Positions 24,967 through 34,401 of a DNA stretch of 64,000 bases are shown in pieces; positions within the stretch are counted from its first letter, which is position 1; every line of letters begins with the position of its first letter. Source of the DNA: Bradyrhizobium sp. WSM1417 (GTDB taxonomy: Bacteria > Pseudomonadota > Alphaproteobacteria > Rhizobiales > Xanthobacteraceae); contig NZ_KI911783.1 of the NCBI RefSeq assembly GCF_000515415.1, positions 6,063,831-6,127,830 on the forward strand, in the 5' to 3' direction. The translations under genes and the position numbers were made by a program. Below the pieces are notes generated by a model that was not told the DNA's origin, searched no databases, and saw only the letters and a list, made by a program, of their open reading frames with translations.

Positions 24967-26376
24967 TCATCCGCGCGCCGGCGCGCCGAGGCCGATCACG
25001 GCGGCGGCGAGCAGCAGCACGGCCGCCGACACGACCAGCGACAGGTGCAGGCCGGTCATGAACGCGCCCTCCGAGGCCACCAGCGAACCGAACAGCGCAA
25101 CGCCGAGCACGCTGCCGGTTTGCCGCGTCGCGTTCAGGACGCCGGCCGCGATGCCGGAGCGCGCCTTCTCGACGCTGCCCAGCAGGGTCGAGGTCAGCGG
25201 CGGCACCAGCAGCCCAAGTCCGCTGCTGATCGCGATCATCTGCGCAAAGATCGCCCAATAGCTCGTGCCGGCTTCGATCCAGAGCAGGCCAACGCAACCG
25301 AGCGCCGACACGCAGGCACCGACGACGATGGTCGGGCACGCCCCGATACGCTCGGCCAGGCGCGGCGCCAGCAGATTGACCGGAAGCACCACGCCCATCA
25401 TGGGCACGAAGGCGAGACCGGTCCACCACGCCGACAGGCCGTTGATCCTCTGGAAGTACAGGCTGAGCACGAAGATCAGGCCATAGATCGCGACGTTGAC
25501 GAGCAGGCCGACGAGCGAGGTCAGCGCGAACAGCCGGTGGCCGAACAGCGACAGCGGCAACATCGGCTGTGCCGCACGGCTCTCGCGCCAGACGAAGAGC
25601 ACGGCGAGAATTGCGGCTGCGACGAAGGCCGCGACCACGGCTGGATGGTCCCAGCCAAGCGCGCCACCTTCGATGATCGCGCCGGCGAGCGCCCCCAGCG
25701 CACCAATTGCCGCGAGCTGGCCCGGCAGATCGATCTCGCGCGAGCGCGCCCGCGTGGTTTCGCTGGCGTAACGCCAGCTCAACCACAGGCCAACGAGCCC
25801 GACCGGCAGATTGACCAGGAAGATCGCGCGCCAGCCGACCAGCGTGATCAGCGCGCCGCCGACGAAGGGGCCGGCAGTGAGCGCGAGGCTCGCACCGGCG
25901 GCCCAGATCGCAACGGCGCGGCCGCGCGCGCGGTCGTCCGGATAGGCATGATTGAGCAGGGCAAGAGAGTTCGGCACCAGGATCGCCGCCGCCAGCCCCT
26001 GGATCAGCCGCGCTGCGATCAGGGCAGCCGCATTGGGCGACAATGCGCAGGCGAGCGAGGCCGCGGTGAAGATGGCAAACCCCGCCATGAAGACGCGCTT
26101 GGCGCCGATCCGGTCGCCGAGCGCGCCGGCCGTCAGGATGAAGGCGGCAAAGGCAATGGTGTAGGCGCTGACAACCCATTGCAGCTCGGCGACGCCGCCG
26201 CCGAGCGTCCTGCCCATCGCGTCGAGCGCGGTGTTGACGATGGTGACGTCGAGCTGCACCACGCCATAGCCTAGGCTCATCGCGGCAAGGGTGAGGGACG
26301 TTGCGAGGCGGGAGCCGGCATGCGCCGCGCCGGCTCCGAAGGCTTCATATTTGAATTTGGCGGTGCTTACTCGCAT
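24967..26376 (-). CDS. MFS transporter, DHA2 (EmrB/QacA) type
   Basis: 469 residues with about 14 hydrophobic helices. Diagnostic segments are VQLDVTIVNTALDAMGRTL (motif D1 of DHA2 pumps), GALGDRIGAKRVFMAGFAIF (motif A) and RLIQGLAAAILVPNSLALL. Proton-driven export of drugs or other amphiphiles is the family role; the substrate is unknown. GAGG lies before the ATG. A long open frame in another register over the same DNA is Arg-rich and not real. No adjacent TetR/MarR regulator or membrane-fusion gene is seen. Confidence 0.88.
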   Translation of the reverse strand: MRVSTAKFKYEAFGAGAAHAGSRLATSLTLAAMSLGYGVVQLDVTIVNTALDAMGRTLGGGVAELQWVVSAYTIAFAAFILTAGALGDRIGAKRVFMAGFAIFTAASLACALSPNAAALIAARLIQGLAAAILVPNSLALLNHAYPDDRARGRAVAIWAAGASLALTAGPFVGGALITLVGWRAIFLVNLPVGLVGLWLSWRYASETTRARSREIDLPGQLAAIGALGALAGAIIEGGALGWDHPAVVAAFVAAAILAVLFVWRESRAAQPMLPLSLFGHRLFALTSLVGLLVNVAIYGLIFVLSLYFQRINGLSAWWTGLAFVPMMGVVLPVNLLAPRLAERIGACPTIVVGACVSALGCVGLLWIEAGTSYWAIFAQMIAISSGLGLLVPPLTSTLLGSVEKARSGIAAGVLNATRQTGSVLGVALFGSLVASEGAFMTGLHLSLVVSAAVLLLAAAVIGLGAPARG

Positions 26377-26479
26377 GCTGCCACCTCGGTTGCAGCCCCA
26401 TGCGAACGATACGCTTGCAGCCCCTCATCATGTTACGACAAGGATCGAATGATGGATGCTTGACGGATGCGTCATGTGC

Positions 26480-26509
26480 GAGCGTCGCGCGGACGACCGC
26501 GCGACGCTC
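26480..26509. other. GC-rich hairpin after DUF892 gene
   Basis: 12-bp arms GAGCGTCGCGCG and CGCGCGACGCTC with a 6-base loop, 27 bases after the DUF892 stop (minus strand). No T-run follows on either strand, so it may slow polymerase or protect the 3' end rather than act as a classic terminator. Confidence 0.5.
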
Positions 26510-26535
26510 TCTGCTGATCCTGGCTACGCCTGGTC

Positions 26536-27042
26536 CTAGCTGGCCGCGCGCAGATTCACCTTGCTCTCGGCGATCGTGGTCAGCTTCTTGTCGGTGGCCT
26601 TCTCCTCCTCGAGCGTCTTGGCGAGGACGCTGGCGCAGTCGTTCCGGCCGAGTTGCTTGGCCCAGGCGATCAGGCTGCCGTAGCGGACGATCTCGTAATG
26701 CTCCGCCGCCTGTGCCGCGTTGATCAGCGCGGCGTCGAGCACCGCCTTGTCGGCGACTTCGCCGGCGGTCTCGTCGGCTTCCTCGATGATGCCGTCGATC
26801 GCGGGGCAATCGACCGCCTTCACCTGCGCACCGTGCATCTTGAACACTTCCTCGAGCCGCTTGACGTGCTCCCTGGTTTCTTCAAGGTGCGTCAAAAAGC
26901 CCTGCTTCAGCTGCGGATCGGTCGCCTTATCCGCCATTTTCGGCAGAGCCTTGGTGAGCTGCTGCTCGGCGTAGTAGATGTCCTGGAGCTGATGCACGAA
27001 CAGGTCGTTCATGGTTTTGATGTCTTTTGTGAACAATCCCAT
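26536..27042 (-). CDS. DUF892 ferritin-like stress protein (YciE/YciF)
   Basis: 168 residues from ATG 27042 (MGLFTKDIKTMNDLFVHQL), chosen because AGGA lies 8 bases upstream. The four-helix ferritin-like fold is shown by LQDIYYAEQQLTKALPKMA, LEETREHVKRLEEVF, DEADETAGEVADK-type acidic helices and AAEHYEIVRYGSLIAWA. Conserved Glu/His residues would form a di-metal site. Members are induced in the general stress response. An EcfG-type promoter is present 93-117 bases upstream, and a small palindrome lies in the leader. Confidence 0.9.
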   Translation of the reverse strand: MGLFTKDIKTMNDLFVHQLQDIYYAEQQLTKALPKMADKATDPQLKQGFLTHLEETREHVKRLEEVFKMHGAQVKAVDCPAIDGIIEEADETAGEVADKAVLDAALINAAQAAEHYEIVRYGSLIAWAKQLGRNDCASVLAKTLEEEKATDKKLTTIAESKVNLRAAS

Positions 27043-27078
27043 CGGTCCGATCCTCTCGGGTTGTGGGAACACGGAGGC

Positions 27079-27101
27079 ACCGGCTCGCAGGAGGAGCCGG
27101 T
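27079..27101 (-). promoter_or_regulatory. Leader palindrome of DUF892 gene
   Basis: ACCGGCTC and GAGCCGGT pair around 7 bases, 37 bases upstream of ATG 27042 and inside the predicted leader. It could be an RNA hairpin or an operator. Confidence 0.35.
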
Positions 27102-27133
27102 TATTCCGCCATGTTCGATTGCTGATGCGGCAC

Positions 27134-27159
27134 TAACGAGCGCGCGGCATCGTCGTTCC
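27134..27159 (-). promoter_or_regulatory. Putative EcfG (general stress) promoter
   Basis: On the minus strand GGAAC (27155-27159) and CGTT (27135-27138) are spaced by 16 bases, the EcfG -35/-10 pattern of rhizobia. It faces the DUF892 gene, a typical general-stress target. Confidence 0.6.
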
Positions 27160-27465
27160 AAAAAAGCCCGCATCTCTTGCTGAACAATGCCGGCCATGCA
27201 GGATCTGAGACTATGTCACGGACGGACGCGACCGATCCCACGACTCATATGCTTAACGCGCGTCCGATGTGAACCGCGTATGACAAAGTCGCTGGTCCAA
27301 GCTGGTCCAAGGCAGAACCTATCCTTGTCAAGGGCTGCACAAGTCACTGTTTTTGCCTTAAATGAGCTACATCATGCCTAGCGATCCAAGCCCACATCGG
27401 GCACTGATCGCATCCGACCAGCCAATGTCTGGCCTGGTCGGTCTTGCCCCCCGCCGGGAGGATGA

Positions 27466-28548
27466 ATGCACGGACTGCTGACCGCGCTGAAGCGCGGCTT
27501 CAAGAGATGGATCGGCTGGCGGCGACTCGGCGTTGCGGCGAGCGTCTTCATCATTGCGTTCGCGATCACCACGCTGGTACGGACGCTCAAGGGCATCGAC
27601 ACCGGGGTCATCCTGACCGCGCTGACCGAGATCCCCCGCGGTAACATCGGGCTGGCGGCGATCTGCGTATGCTTCGCGTTCTGTACGCTGACCTTCTACG
27701 ATTTTTTTGCACTGCGAACGATCGGCAAGAAGCACGTGCCCTATCGCATCGCAGCGCTCTCCAGCTTCACATCGTATTCGATCGGCCACAATATCGGTGC
27801 CACCGTCTTCACCGGCGGCGCGATCCGCTTCCGGATCTATTCGGATTACGGGCTGAATGCGATCGACGTCGCAAAAATCTGCTTCCTGTCGGGCCTGACC
27901 TTCTGGCTCGGTAACATCTTCGTGCTCTCGATCGGCATGGCCATCCATCCGGATGCCGCCTCCTACATGGATCAGCTGCCGTCGTCGATCAACCGGCTGA
28001 TTGCGATCGGCGGCCTCGCCTCGATCGGCGCGTATCTGGTCTGGCTGTGCATGGGCGAGAAGCGCCGCGAACTCGGCCAGAAGGGCTGGAAGGTGGTGCT
28101 GCCGTCAGCGCCGCTGACGCTTGTGCAGATCCTGATCGGCGTCGTCGATCTCGGATTCTGCGCGCTGGCGATGTACCTTCTGGTGCCGGCCACGCCGCAG
28201 ATCGACTTCCTGTCGCTCTCCGTGGTGTTCATTCTGGCGACATTGCTCGGCTTTGCCAGCCACGCCCCCGGTTCGCTCGGCGTGTTCGACGCCGCCATGC
28301 TGGTGGCGCTGCCGGAGTTCGGCCGCGAGCAGCTTCTGGCCACGCTCCTTGTCTTCCGCATTCTCTATTTCGTGATCCCGTTCGGACTGGCCATCTCCAT
28401 CATGGGCACACGCGAGCTCTGGATGAATGTGGTGGAGCCCTGGCAGGAGCGCCGAAGGCTGGCGGAGGCCTGCGCGCAGGCCAACCTGCCCAAGCAGGTG
28501 GCGGCGATGGAGCGCGAGCGGTCGCTGCGGCAGGCCAGCAAACGCTGA
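27466..28548 (+). CDS. UPF0104 / LPG synthase-type membrane protein
   Basis: 360 residues with about 8 transmembrane helices. The conserved block GHNIGATVFTGGAIRFRIY and the later FASHAPGSLGVFDAAMLVALP match the transmembrane (flippase-like) part of lysylphosphatidylglycerol synthases (UPF0104). The soluble acyl-tRNA-dependent transferase domain of MprF is absent, so it does not by itself make aminoacyl lipids; a lipid-translocation role is possible. The gene ends directly at the palindromic repeat 28549-28593. Ribosome-site-like GGGAGG precedes the ATG. Confidence 0.82.
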   Translation: MHGLLTALKRGFKRWIGWRRLGVAASVFIIAFAITTLVRTLKGIDTGVILTALTEIPRGNIGLAAICVCFAFCTLTFYDFFALRTIGKKHVPYRIAALSSFTSYSIGHNIGATVFTGGAIRFRIYSDYGLNAIDVAKICFLSGLTFWLGNIFVLSIGMAIHPDAASYMDQLPSSINRLIAIGGLASIGAYLVWLCMGEKRRELGQKGWKVVLPSAPLTLVQILIGVVDLGFCALAMYLLVPATPQIDFLSLSVVFILATLLGFASHAPGSLGVFDAAMLVALPEFGREQLLATLLVFRILYFVIPFGLAISIMGTRELWMNVVEPWQERRRLAEACAQANLPKQVAAMERERSLRQASKR

Positions 28549-28593
28549 GCATGATCCGGAAAGCTGCGAAGCAGTTTCCCGAAAAGATCATGC
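28549..28593. repeat. Palindromic repeat, GCATGATCCGGAAA family
   Basis: Begins immediately after the UPF0104 stop codon with GCATGATCCGGAAA and ends with TTTCCCGAAAAGATCATGC. It is the same family as 16324-16372 and may act as a 3' hairpin. Confidence 0.8.
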
Positions 28594-28702
28594 GCCAACG
28601 ATCGTCCGCTAGACGCCGGCCGACAAAACCGTCAGACCGATGTTGCAGGCGGAGAGCAGCTCTCTTATTTCCGCCTCAACTTTGCCGTTGAAAATGCGGG
28701 CC

Positions 28703-30655
28703 ATGATCCCTGTATCACTTCGCCGTTTCCTCGCTTGTGCCCTGCTGCTCGCCGGGCTCCTGACCGCCTTGCCGCTGAAACAGGCGGCCGCGCAGGACGC
28801 GGGCGCAATGCAGATCAGCTGGGAGGTACGCAACCGCTTCCGGCTGTTCCGCGAGGAGCGCGACTTCCTGCTCCATGTCGAGAACGCGCGTAACCGCAGC
28901 ATCCTCGCCGCCGAGCAATCGCTGGAGCTCCAGAGCGAGGGCCGCGGCTGGGCCCGCAACATGGTCAACCGGCTCTGCATCGACCTCCAGGGCCGGGTCA
29001 ACCAGCCCTGCACCCGCGACAACACGAAGGAAAACTACCTCACCCCCCTCGACCATCCCGTCACTGTGCGCCTCGCCGGCGCGGTGCCGGTCGGCGCCAC
29101 CTGCGCCTGGTCGTTCGACGACGGCGACGGGCCGCAACAATCCACCTTCGACTGCGCCGAGCCGATCAATCTGCGGGTCCGCTACGGCAAGCAGACGGTC
29201 GCGAGCGTCGACGTCTCCTCCGGCTCCGATCCGACCCAGCGGGTCCAGACCGAGATCCAGGTCCGCGACATCTTCGTCGCTGGTCTCGGAGACAGCATCG
29301 CCTCGGGCGAAGGCAATCCGGACCGGCCGCTGGCGCTGTCGGACGAAGGTTTTTGCTTCCGCTCCTATCTGGGCACCGCGGGCGCGCAGTATTACCGGCC
29401 GAGTCGCGCCGGCTTCAAGGGCGGCCGCGCCTGCGAAGCGCCCGATACGCTTGCCAACTGGCAGCGCTACAGCGCGCTCTGGTTCAACTCGCCCTGCCAC
29501 CGATCGCTCTACAGCTACCAGGCCCGCACCGCGCTGGCGCTCGCGGTACGCTACACCCACGTCGCGGTAACCTTTCTGCCGCTCGCCTGCACCGGCGCCA
29601 GCATCAGCGACGGGCTGCTCGGCTCGCAGCGCGCCCGCGAATGCCCGCCCGGCAAGACCGGCGTCTGCAACATCAGCGTGAACGCGCAGGTCGCCGAGCT
29701 GCGCGAGGCGCTCACCGCCGCCAGGAAACGCCAGCCCGAGCGCACGCTCGACCTCGTGCTGCTCTCGGTCGGCGCCAACGACGTCTATTTCTCGGGCCTC
29801 GTCGCCGACGTGATCGTCGAGACCGCAACCGAGCGCGCGATATTCCGGCGCTCCGGCGTGATGGCGAGCGTCGATGATTCCCGCGATGCGCTGGCGCGCG
29901 AGCTGCCGCAGAATTTCGTCAAGCTGCGCGAGGCGCTGAAGCCGCTGGTCGGCGGCGACCTCTCGCACGTGGTCTACGTCTCCTACGCCAACCCGGCGCT
30001 CGCCGACGGCGGCGTGCCCTGCCGCGGCGGCCGCGCCGGCTTCGACATCCATCCGTCCTTCAACGCCGATCCGCAGCGCCTCGCCCGCGTCTCGACCTTC
30101 GTCGACACCGAATTCCTGCCGCAACTGAAGGGACTCGCCACCTGCACCCGCGGCGCGCTGTGCCGCGATCCCGAGGCCGACCGCATGACCTTCGTGGATT
30201 CGCATCAGGCGGCGTTCGCCGATCACGGCTTCTGCGCGCATTCGGGCAACGATCCCGAATTCGACCGCACCTGCTTTGCCGAGAACGGCCAGAGCTTCAA
30301 TCCCGACATCGTGAGCGCGGCGAGCCAGCCGATGCTGTGCGGCCGCGGCGCCTCCGAATTCCGCGCCTATCTGCCGCGCGCGCGCTGGATCCGCGACGCC
30401 AATGACAGCTATTTCGCCGCGATGACCTATCCGCAAGGCTTGCCGGCAGCAAGCCAGCCGACCGACATCCACGACGCGACCTGGGGCGTGCTCTCCGCCG
30501 TCTATGGCGGCGCCGTGCATCCGAGCGCCGAAGGCCACGCCGCGATGGCGGACGCGGCACTGCCGGCCGCAAGCGCCGTGCTGGGGCTGGATGCGGCACC
30601 GCCGGGCGTGACACGCGGGCTGCTCGCGCCGCTGCTGCCGGGCGCGCGGCAGTAG
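28703..30655 (+). CDS. Secreted SGNH/GDSL-like hydrolase
   Basis: 650 residues from ATG 28703, chosen because MIPVSLRRFLACALLLAGLL is a signal peptide with a cleavage region at AAAQDA; the open frame begins at 28640. The SGNH blocks are GLGDSIASGEGNPDRPL (Ser, about residue 197), SVGANDVYFSG (Asn) and AVHPSAEGHAAM (His, about 605). The 190 residues before the first block form an extra N-terminal domain. Many paired cysteines suit a periplasmic or secreted enzyme. Likely an esterase or lipase acting on an unknown acyl substrate. Confidence 0.82.
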   Translation: MIPVSLRRFLACALLLAGLLTALPLKQAAAQDAGAMQISWEVRNRFRLFREERDFLLHVENARNRSILAAEQSLELQSEGRGWARNMVNRLCIDLQGRVNQPCTRDNTKENYLTPLDHPVTVRLAGAVPVGATCAWSFDDGDGPQQSTFDCAEPINLRVRYGKQTVASVDVSSGSDPTQRVQTEIQVRDIFVAGLGDSIASGEGNPDRPLALSDEGFCFRSYLGTAGAQYYRPSRAGFKGGRACEAPDTLANWQRYSALWFNSPCHRSLYSYQARTALALAVRYTHVAVTFLPLACTGASISDGLLGSQRARECPPGKTGVCNISVNAQVAELREALTAARKRQPERTLDLVLLSVGANDVYFSGLVADVIVETATERAIFRRSGVMASVDDSRDALARELPQNFVKLREALKPLVGGDLSHVVYVSYANPALADGGVPCRGGRAGFDIHPSFNADPQRLARVSTFVDTEFLPQLKGLATCTRGALCRDPEADRMTFVDSHQAAFADHGFCAHSGNDPEFDRTCFAENGQSFNPDIVSAASQPMLCGRGASEFRAYLPRARWIRDANDSYFAAMTYPQGLPAASQPTDIHDATWGVLSAVYGGAVHPSAEGHAAMADAALPAASAVLGLDAAPPGVTRGLLAPLLPGARQ

Positions 30656-30680
30656 ACCGCAAAGCGGGCTCTCTCCACAT

Positions 30681-30760
30681 CGTCATTGCGAGCGCAGCGA
30701 AGCAATCCAAAGTCTTTCCGCGGTGGAATTCTGGATTGCTTCGCTGCGCTCGCAATGACG
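30681..30760. repeat. Palindromic repeat, CGTCATTGCGAG family
   Basis: 80-base palindrome CGTCATTGCGAGCGCAGCG ... CGCTGCGCTCGCAATGACG between the SGNH hydrolase and the sugar-acid transporter, nearly identical to 18752-18832. Confidence 0.88.
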
Positions 30761-30926
30761 AGATTGGGGCTCACGTCTCGGCACTCTCTCACAATCGTTC
30801 CTCCCACCTGCCGTTCCATCCATCCAAAAACGGCATCGATCGATACTGCCTTGAACTTGGACACTCTGCCGCGCGCACCTCTAGGAGTCGAAGGGGGAAA
30901 CGTTTCGAGTTCTAAGGAGGCGCGCA

Positions 30927-32279
30927 ATGAGCGCAGTGATGTCCGCAGCGGACGTGAGAAGGTCTCGCGTCAGGCTGTTCATCGTGACCATGCTGTTCCT
31001 GGTCACGACCGTCAATTATGCCGATCGCGCCACGCTGTCGATCGCGGGCCCCGCGCTCTCCAAGGAGCTGCATCTCGATCCCGTCGCGATGGGCTACATC
31101 TTCTCGGCTTTCGGCTGGTCCTATGTGGTCGCGCAGGTGCCGGGCGGCTGGCTGCTCGACCGCTACGGCTCCCGCCTCGTCTATGCCTTCAGCATCATCG
31201 TCTGGTCGCTGTTCACGACGCTGCAGGGCTGGGTCGGCTTCTTCAGCGCCGGCACCGCGATCACCGTGCTGTTCGGACTGCGCTTCCTGGTCGGTATCGC
31301 CGAAGCGCCCTCGTTCCCCGCCAATGCTCGCATCGTCGCGGCCTGGTTTCCGAGCAACGAGCGCGGGACCGCGTCGGCCTTCTTCAATTCCGGACAGTAT
31401 TTCGCAACAGTGATTTTCGCGCCGCTGATGGGCTGGATCGCGCATGATTACGGCTGGCGCTACGTGTTCTTCGTGATGGGCGCGCTCGGAATCATCATGG
31501 GCCTGGTCTGGATCAAGACCGTCTACGGGCCGAAAGAGCACCCCGGCGTCAACGAGGCCGAATTCGACTACATCAAGGACGGCGGCGCGCTGGTCGATCT
31601 CGACGCGCCAAGAGACGATCTGAAGCAAGAGCGCGCGCCCGAGGCCGGCTCCGGGTGGGACCACATCCGCCAGCTGCTCTCCAACCGCATGATGCTCGGC
31701 GTCTATCTCGGCCAGTATTGCATCAACACGCTGACCTATTTCTTCCTGACCTGGTTCCCGGTCTACCTCGTCAAGGAGCGCGGCCTGTCGATCCTGCAAG
31801 CCGGCTTCGTCGCGACGCTGCCGGCGCTGTGCGGATTCATCGGCGGCGTGCTTGGCGGCGTCATTTCCGACGCCATCCTGCGCAAGACCGGCTCGCTGAC
31901 GATGGCGCGCAAGATCCCGATCGTCGGCGGCATGCTGCTGTCGATGTCGATCATCGCCTGCAACTATGTCGACGGCCAGGCGCTGGTAGTCGGCTTCATG
32001 GCGCTCGCCTTCTTCGGCAAGGGCATCGGCGCGCTCGGCTGGGCTGTCGTCTCAGACACCTCGCCGAAGGAAGCCGGCGGCGTCTCGGGCGGCCTGTTCA
32101 ACACCTTCGGCAACCTCTCCTCGATCAGCACCCCGATCGTGATCGGCTACATCCTGGCCGCGACCGGCTCGTTCAACGGCGCGCTGATATTCGTCGGCGG
32201 CAATGCGCTGGTGGCCGCATTCGCTTATCTCGTGGTTGTCGGCAAGATCGAGCGCGTGGTGCTCAAACGTTCCTCCTGA
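30927..32279 (+). CDS. MFS hexarate transporter (anion:cation symporter family)
   Basis: 450 residues with 12 predicted helices. RFFIVTMLFL-type first helix followed by VNYADRATLSIAGPAL, a charged hallmark of the GudP/ExuT branch, and WLLDRYGSRLVYAF (motif A). AAGGAGG ribosome site lies before ATG. It is followed by the LysR regulator and the glucarate/galactarate degradation genes, so D-glucarate or galactarate uptake is inferred. A terminator at 32312 ends its message. Confidence 0.82.
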   Translation: MSAVMSAADVRRSRVRLFIVTMLFLVTTVNYADRATLSIAGPALSKELHLDPVAMGYIFSAFGWSYVVAQVPGGWLLDRYGSRLVYAFSIIVWSLFTTLQGWVGFFSAGTAITVLFGLRFLVGIAEAPSFPANARIVAAWFPSNERGTASAFFNSGQYFATVIFAPLMGWIAHDYGWRYVFFVMGALGIIMGLVWIKTVYGPKEHPGVNEAEFDYIKDGGALVDLDAPRDDLKQERAPEAGSGWDHIRQLLSNRMMLGVYLGQYCINTLTYFFLTWFPVYLVKERGLSILQAGFVATLPALCGFIGGVLGGVISDAILRKTGSLTMARKIPIVGGMLLSMSIIACNYVDGQALVVGFMALAFFGKGIGALGWAVVSDTSPKEAGGVSGGLFNTFGNLSSISTPIVIGYILAATGSFNGALIFVGGNALVAAFAYLVVVGKIERVVLKRSS

Positions 32280-32311
32280 GGGCTCCCATGGGAGCTTGAC
32301 CAGGCAACTTA

Positions 32312-32342
32312 ACGGCGGCTTCACGGCCGCCGTCTTTGTTTT
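32312..32342 (+). terminator. Rho-independent terminator after hexarate transporter
   Basis: ACGGCGGC/GCCGCCGT stem with a 6-base loop followed by CTTTGTTTT, 33 bases after the transporter stop. Confidence 0.85.
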
Positions 32343-32375
32343 GGGAGTAATCGATGCTAGAAGCGCCGGGGAAAC

Positions 32376-32393
32376 GCCTTATCCATCTAAGGC
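32376..32393. promoter_or_regulatory. Palindrome before the LysR start (possible operator)
   Basis: GCCTTA-N6-TAAGGC, perfect 6-base arms, ending 8 bases before the regulator ATG at 32402. Autoregulation of LysR proteins often uses such sites; the LysR consensus T-N11-A is only loosely met. Confidence 0.4.
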
Positions 32394-32401
32394 ATGTATC
32401 G

Positions 32402-33307
32402 ATGTTCGACCTCAATCAGCTCCGCTGTTTCGTCACGGTGGCGGAGGAATTGCATTTCGGCCGCGCCGCCGCGCGGCTGAACATGACCCAGCCGCCGCTG
32501 TCCCGGCAGATCCAGGTGCTCGAGCACATCATCGATGCGCCGCTGCTGGAGCGTACCAGCCGCTCGGTGCGCCTGACGCCGGCCGGCCGCAGCTTCCTGC
32601 CGGAAGCGCGGCGCATCCTGAAGCTTGCGGAAAGCGCCTCGCAGGTCGCCCGCCGTATCGCGCTGGGCAAGTCCGGCTCGCTGAAGATCGGCTTCACCGC
32701 GGCTGCCGCCTACGGCTTCCTCCCCGAGCTGGTCGCCGCCTGCCGCGCCAAGCTGCCCGAGGTGGACTTCTCACTGAAGGAGATGGTGTCGGGCGACCAA
32801 TTCGAGGCGCTGACCTCGGGCCAGATCGATGCCGGCCTGCTCAGGCCCCCGATCGCGCGCCCCGAAATCGCCAGCCGCCGTGTCGTCGCCGAGCCCCTGC
32901 TCGCCGCGATCCCGAAAAAGCATCCGCTGGCGAATGCCGAGACCATCACGATCAAGGATTTCGACAACCAGCCCTTCGTGATGTATTCGCCCTATGAGAG
33001 CCGCTACTTTCACGACGTGCTGGTGGCGCTGTTCACCCGCGCCGACATCCTGCCGCGCTATGTCCAGCACCTGAGCCAGATCCACTCGATCCTCGCCATG
33101 GTGCGCGCCGGCCTCGGCCTCGCCATCGTGCCGGCGGCGGCGGCGAGCCTGAAGATCGCGGACGTCCGCCTGCGGCCGCTGAAGCTGCGCACCCGCGTCC
33201 CGGTCGAGCTGTTCATGGTCTGGCGACGCGACGACGAAAATCCGCTGCTATCGGCCCTCGTCAAGATCGCGAGCGAATTGTCCTCGGCGGAGGTGATGGA
33301 AGATTGA
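32402..33307 (+). CDS. LysR-type regulator of hexarate cluster
   Basis: 301 residues from ATG 32402 (MFDLNQLRCFVTVAEELHFG), preferred over the open-frame start at 32354 because the helix-turn-helix begins here. The HTH runs through residues 15-60 (RAAARLNMTQPPLSRQIQVLE). The C-terminal two-lobed effector domain contains LKIGFTAAAAYGFLPELV and AMVRAGLGLAIVPAAA. It lies between the transporter and kdgD, all on one strand, so it probably controls hexarate catabolism with a sugar acid or pathway intermediate as effector. Confidence 0.88.
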   Translation: MFDLNQLRCFVTVAEELHFGRAAARLNMTQPPLSRQIQVLEHIIDAPLLERTSRSVRLTPAGRSFLPEARRILKLAESASQVARRIALGKSGSLKIGFTAAAAYGFLPELVAACRAKLPEVDFSLKEMVSGDQFEALTSGQIDAGLLRPPIARPEIASRRVVAEPLLAAIPKKHPLANAETITIKDFDNQPFVMYSPYESRYFHDVLVALFTRADILPRYVQHLSQIHSILAMVRAGLGLAIVPAAAASLKIADVRLRPLKLRTRVPVELFMVWRRDDENPLLSALVKIASELSSAEVMED

Positions 33308-33431
33308 TGCTGATTTCGCATCGGTCGATATAGGCTTTGGCTTGGACCCGCATCGAACGGTCTCCTAAACCACGGCGCATGGACGCGCAGCCTTTGCGTC
33401 CTCCACAACACGAGACCAGGGAGCAGCGCCC

Positions 33432-34376
33432 ATGAGCAAGATGACCCCGCAGGAAATGGCCCAGAAGATCGGATCCGGCCTGCTGTCTTTCCCCGTCACG
33501 CCATTCAAGGCGGACTACTCCTTCGACGAGACGACCTACCGCGCCAACATGGACTGGCTCTGCGGCTATGACGTCGCAGGCCTGTTCGCCGCCGGCGGTA
33601 CCGGCGAGTTCTTCTCGCTGACGGCGGCCGAGGTTCCGCAGGTCGTCAAGATCGCCGTCGACGAGACCAAGGGCCGCGTTCCCGTTCTCGCCGGCACCGG
33701 CTACGGCACCGCCACCGCGCGCGAGATCGCGATCGGCGCAGAGAAGGCCGGCGCCGACGGCTTGTTGCTGCTGCCGCCTTATCTCACCCATGCCGAGCAG
33801 GACGGCCTCGCCGCCCACGTGGAAGCGATCTGCGCCTCCGTGAAGATCGGCGTCATCGTCTACAACCGCGACAACGCCATCCTCCAGCCCGATACGCTCG
33901 CCCGCCTCGCGGAACGCTGCCCGAACCTCGTCGGCTACAAGGACGGCATCGGCGACATCGAGCTGATGACCCGCGTCTACACCAAGCTCGGCGACCGCCT
34001 GACCTATATCGGTGGCCTGCCGACCGCGGAGACCTTCGCGCTGCCCTATCTCGACATGGGCGTGACCACCTACTCCTCGGCGGTGTTCAACTTCGTTCCG
34101 GAATTCGCCACCAACTTCTACGCCGCCGTGCGCAAGCGCGACCACGCGACGATCCACGCCGGTCTGAAGGACTTCATCCTGCCGCTGATCGCGATCCGCA
34201 ACCGCAAGAAGGGCTATGCGGTCTCGATCATCAAGGCCGGCATGAAGGTGATCGGCCGCGATTCCGGCCCGGTCCGCCCGCCGCTGACCGATCTCACCGA
34301 GCAGGAGATCGCGGAAGTCACGGCGCTGGTGAAAAATCTGCCCGCCATCCGATCGTCACAACAGGCTGCAGAATAA
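33432..34376 (+). CDS. kdgD: 5-dehydro-4-deoxyglucarate dehydratase
   Basis: 314 residues, DHDPS/NAL class I aldolase fold. It dehydrates and decarboxylates 5-dehydro-4-deoxy-D-glucarate to 2,5-dioxopentanoate. Visible motifs: LSFPVTPF near the start, [12 protein letters not shown] (the GGTGE phosphate/carboxylate loop), Tyr in VIVYNRDN, and the Schiff-base Lys in VGYKDGIGD. Ribosome site AGGGAG lies 8 bases upstream. It is followed 25 bases later by gudD and is one operon with the next two genes. Confidence 0.94.
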   Translation: MSKMTPQEMAQKIGSGLLSFPVTPFKADYSFDETTYRANMDWLCGYDVAGLFAAGGTGEFFSLTAAEVPQVVKIAVDETKGRVPVLAGTGYGTATAREIAIGAEKAGADGLLLLPPYLTHAEQDGLAAHVEAICASVKIGVIVYNRDNAILQPDTLARLAERCPNLVGYKDGIGDIELMTRVYTKLGDRLTYIGGLPTAETFALPYLDMGVTTYSSAVFNFVPEFATNFYAAVRKRDHATIHAGLKDFILPLIAIRNRKKGYAVSIIKAGMKVIGRDSGPVRPPLTDLTEQEIAEVTALVKNLPAIRSSQQAAE

Positions 34377-34401
34377 CGGACGACACAGGGAGGAGCCTGC
34401 G

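Larger units (their letters stand above)
27043..27465. other. Intergenic region between DUF892 and UPF0104 genes
   Basis: 423 bases without a credible gene. It contains the 5' palindrome and EcfG-type promoter of the DUF892 gene, and a short tandem copy of GCTGGTCCAA near 27292-27311. Nothing that sets the promoter of the downstream UPF0104 gene was recognised. Confidence 0.5.

Noticed and set aside
27187-27381. Possible small gene of 64 codons in the 27 kb gap
   Set aside because: No ribosome site, no hydrophobic or conserved pattern, and composition like intergenic DNA.
28715-30538. A 607-codon minus-strand frame opposite the SGNH hydrolase
   Set aside because: Low-complexity Arg/Ala/Gly composition and no family motif; the plus strand has a signal peptide and full SGNH blocks.
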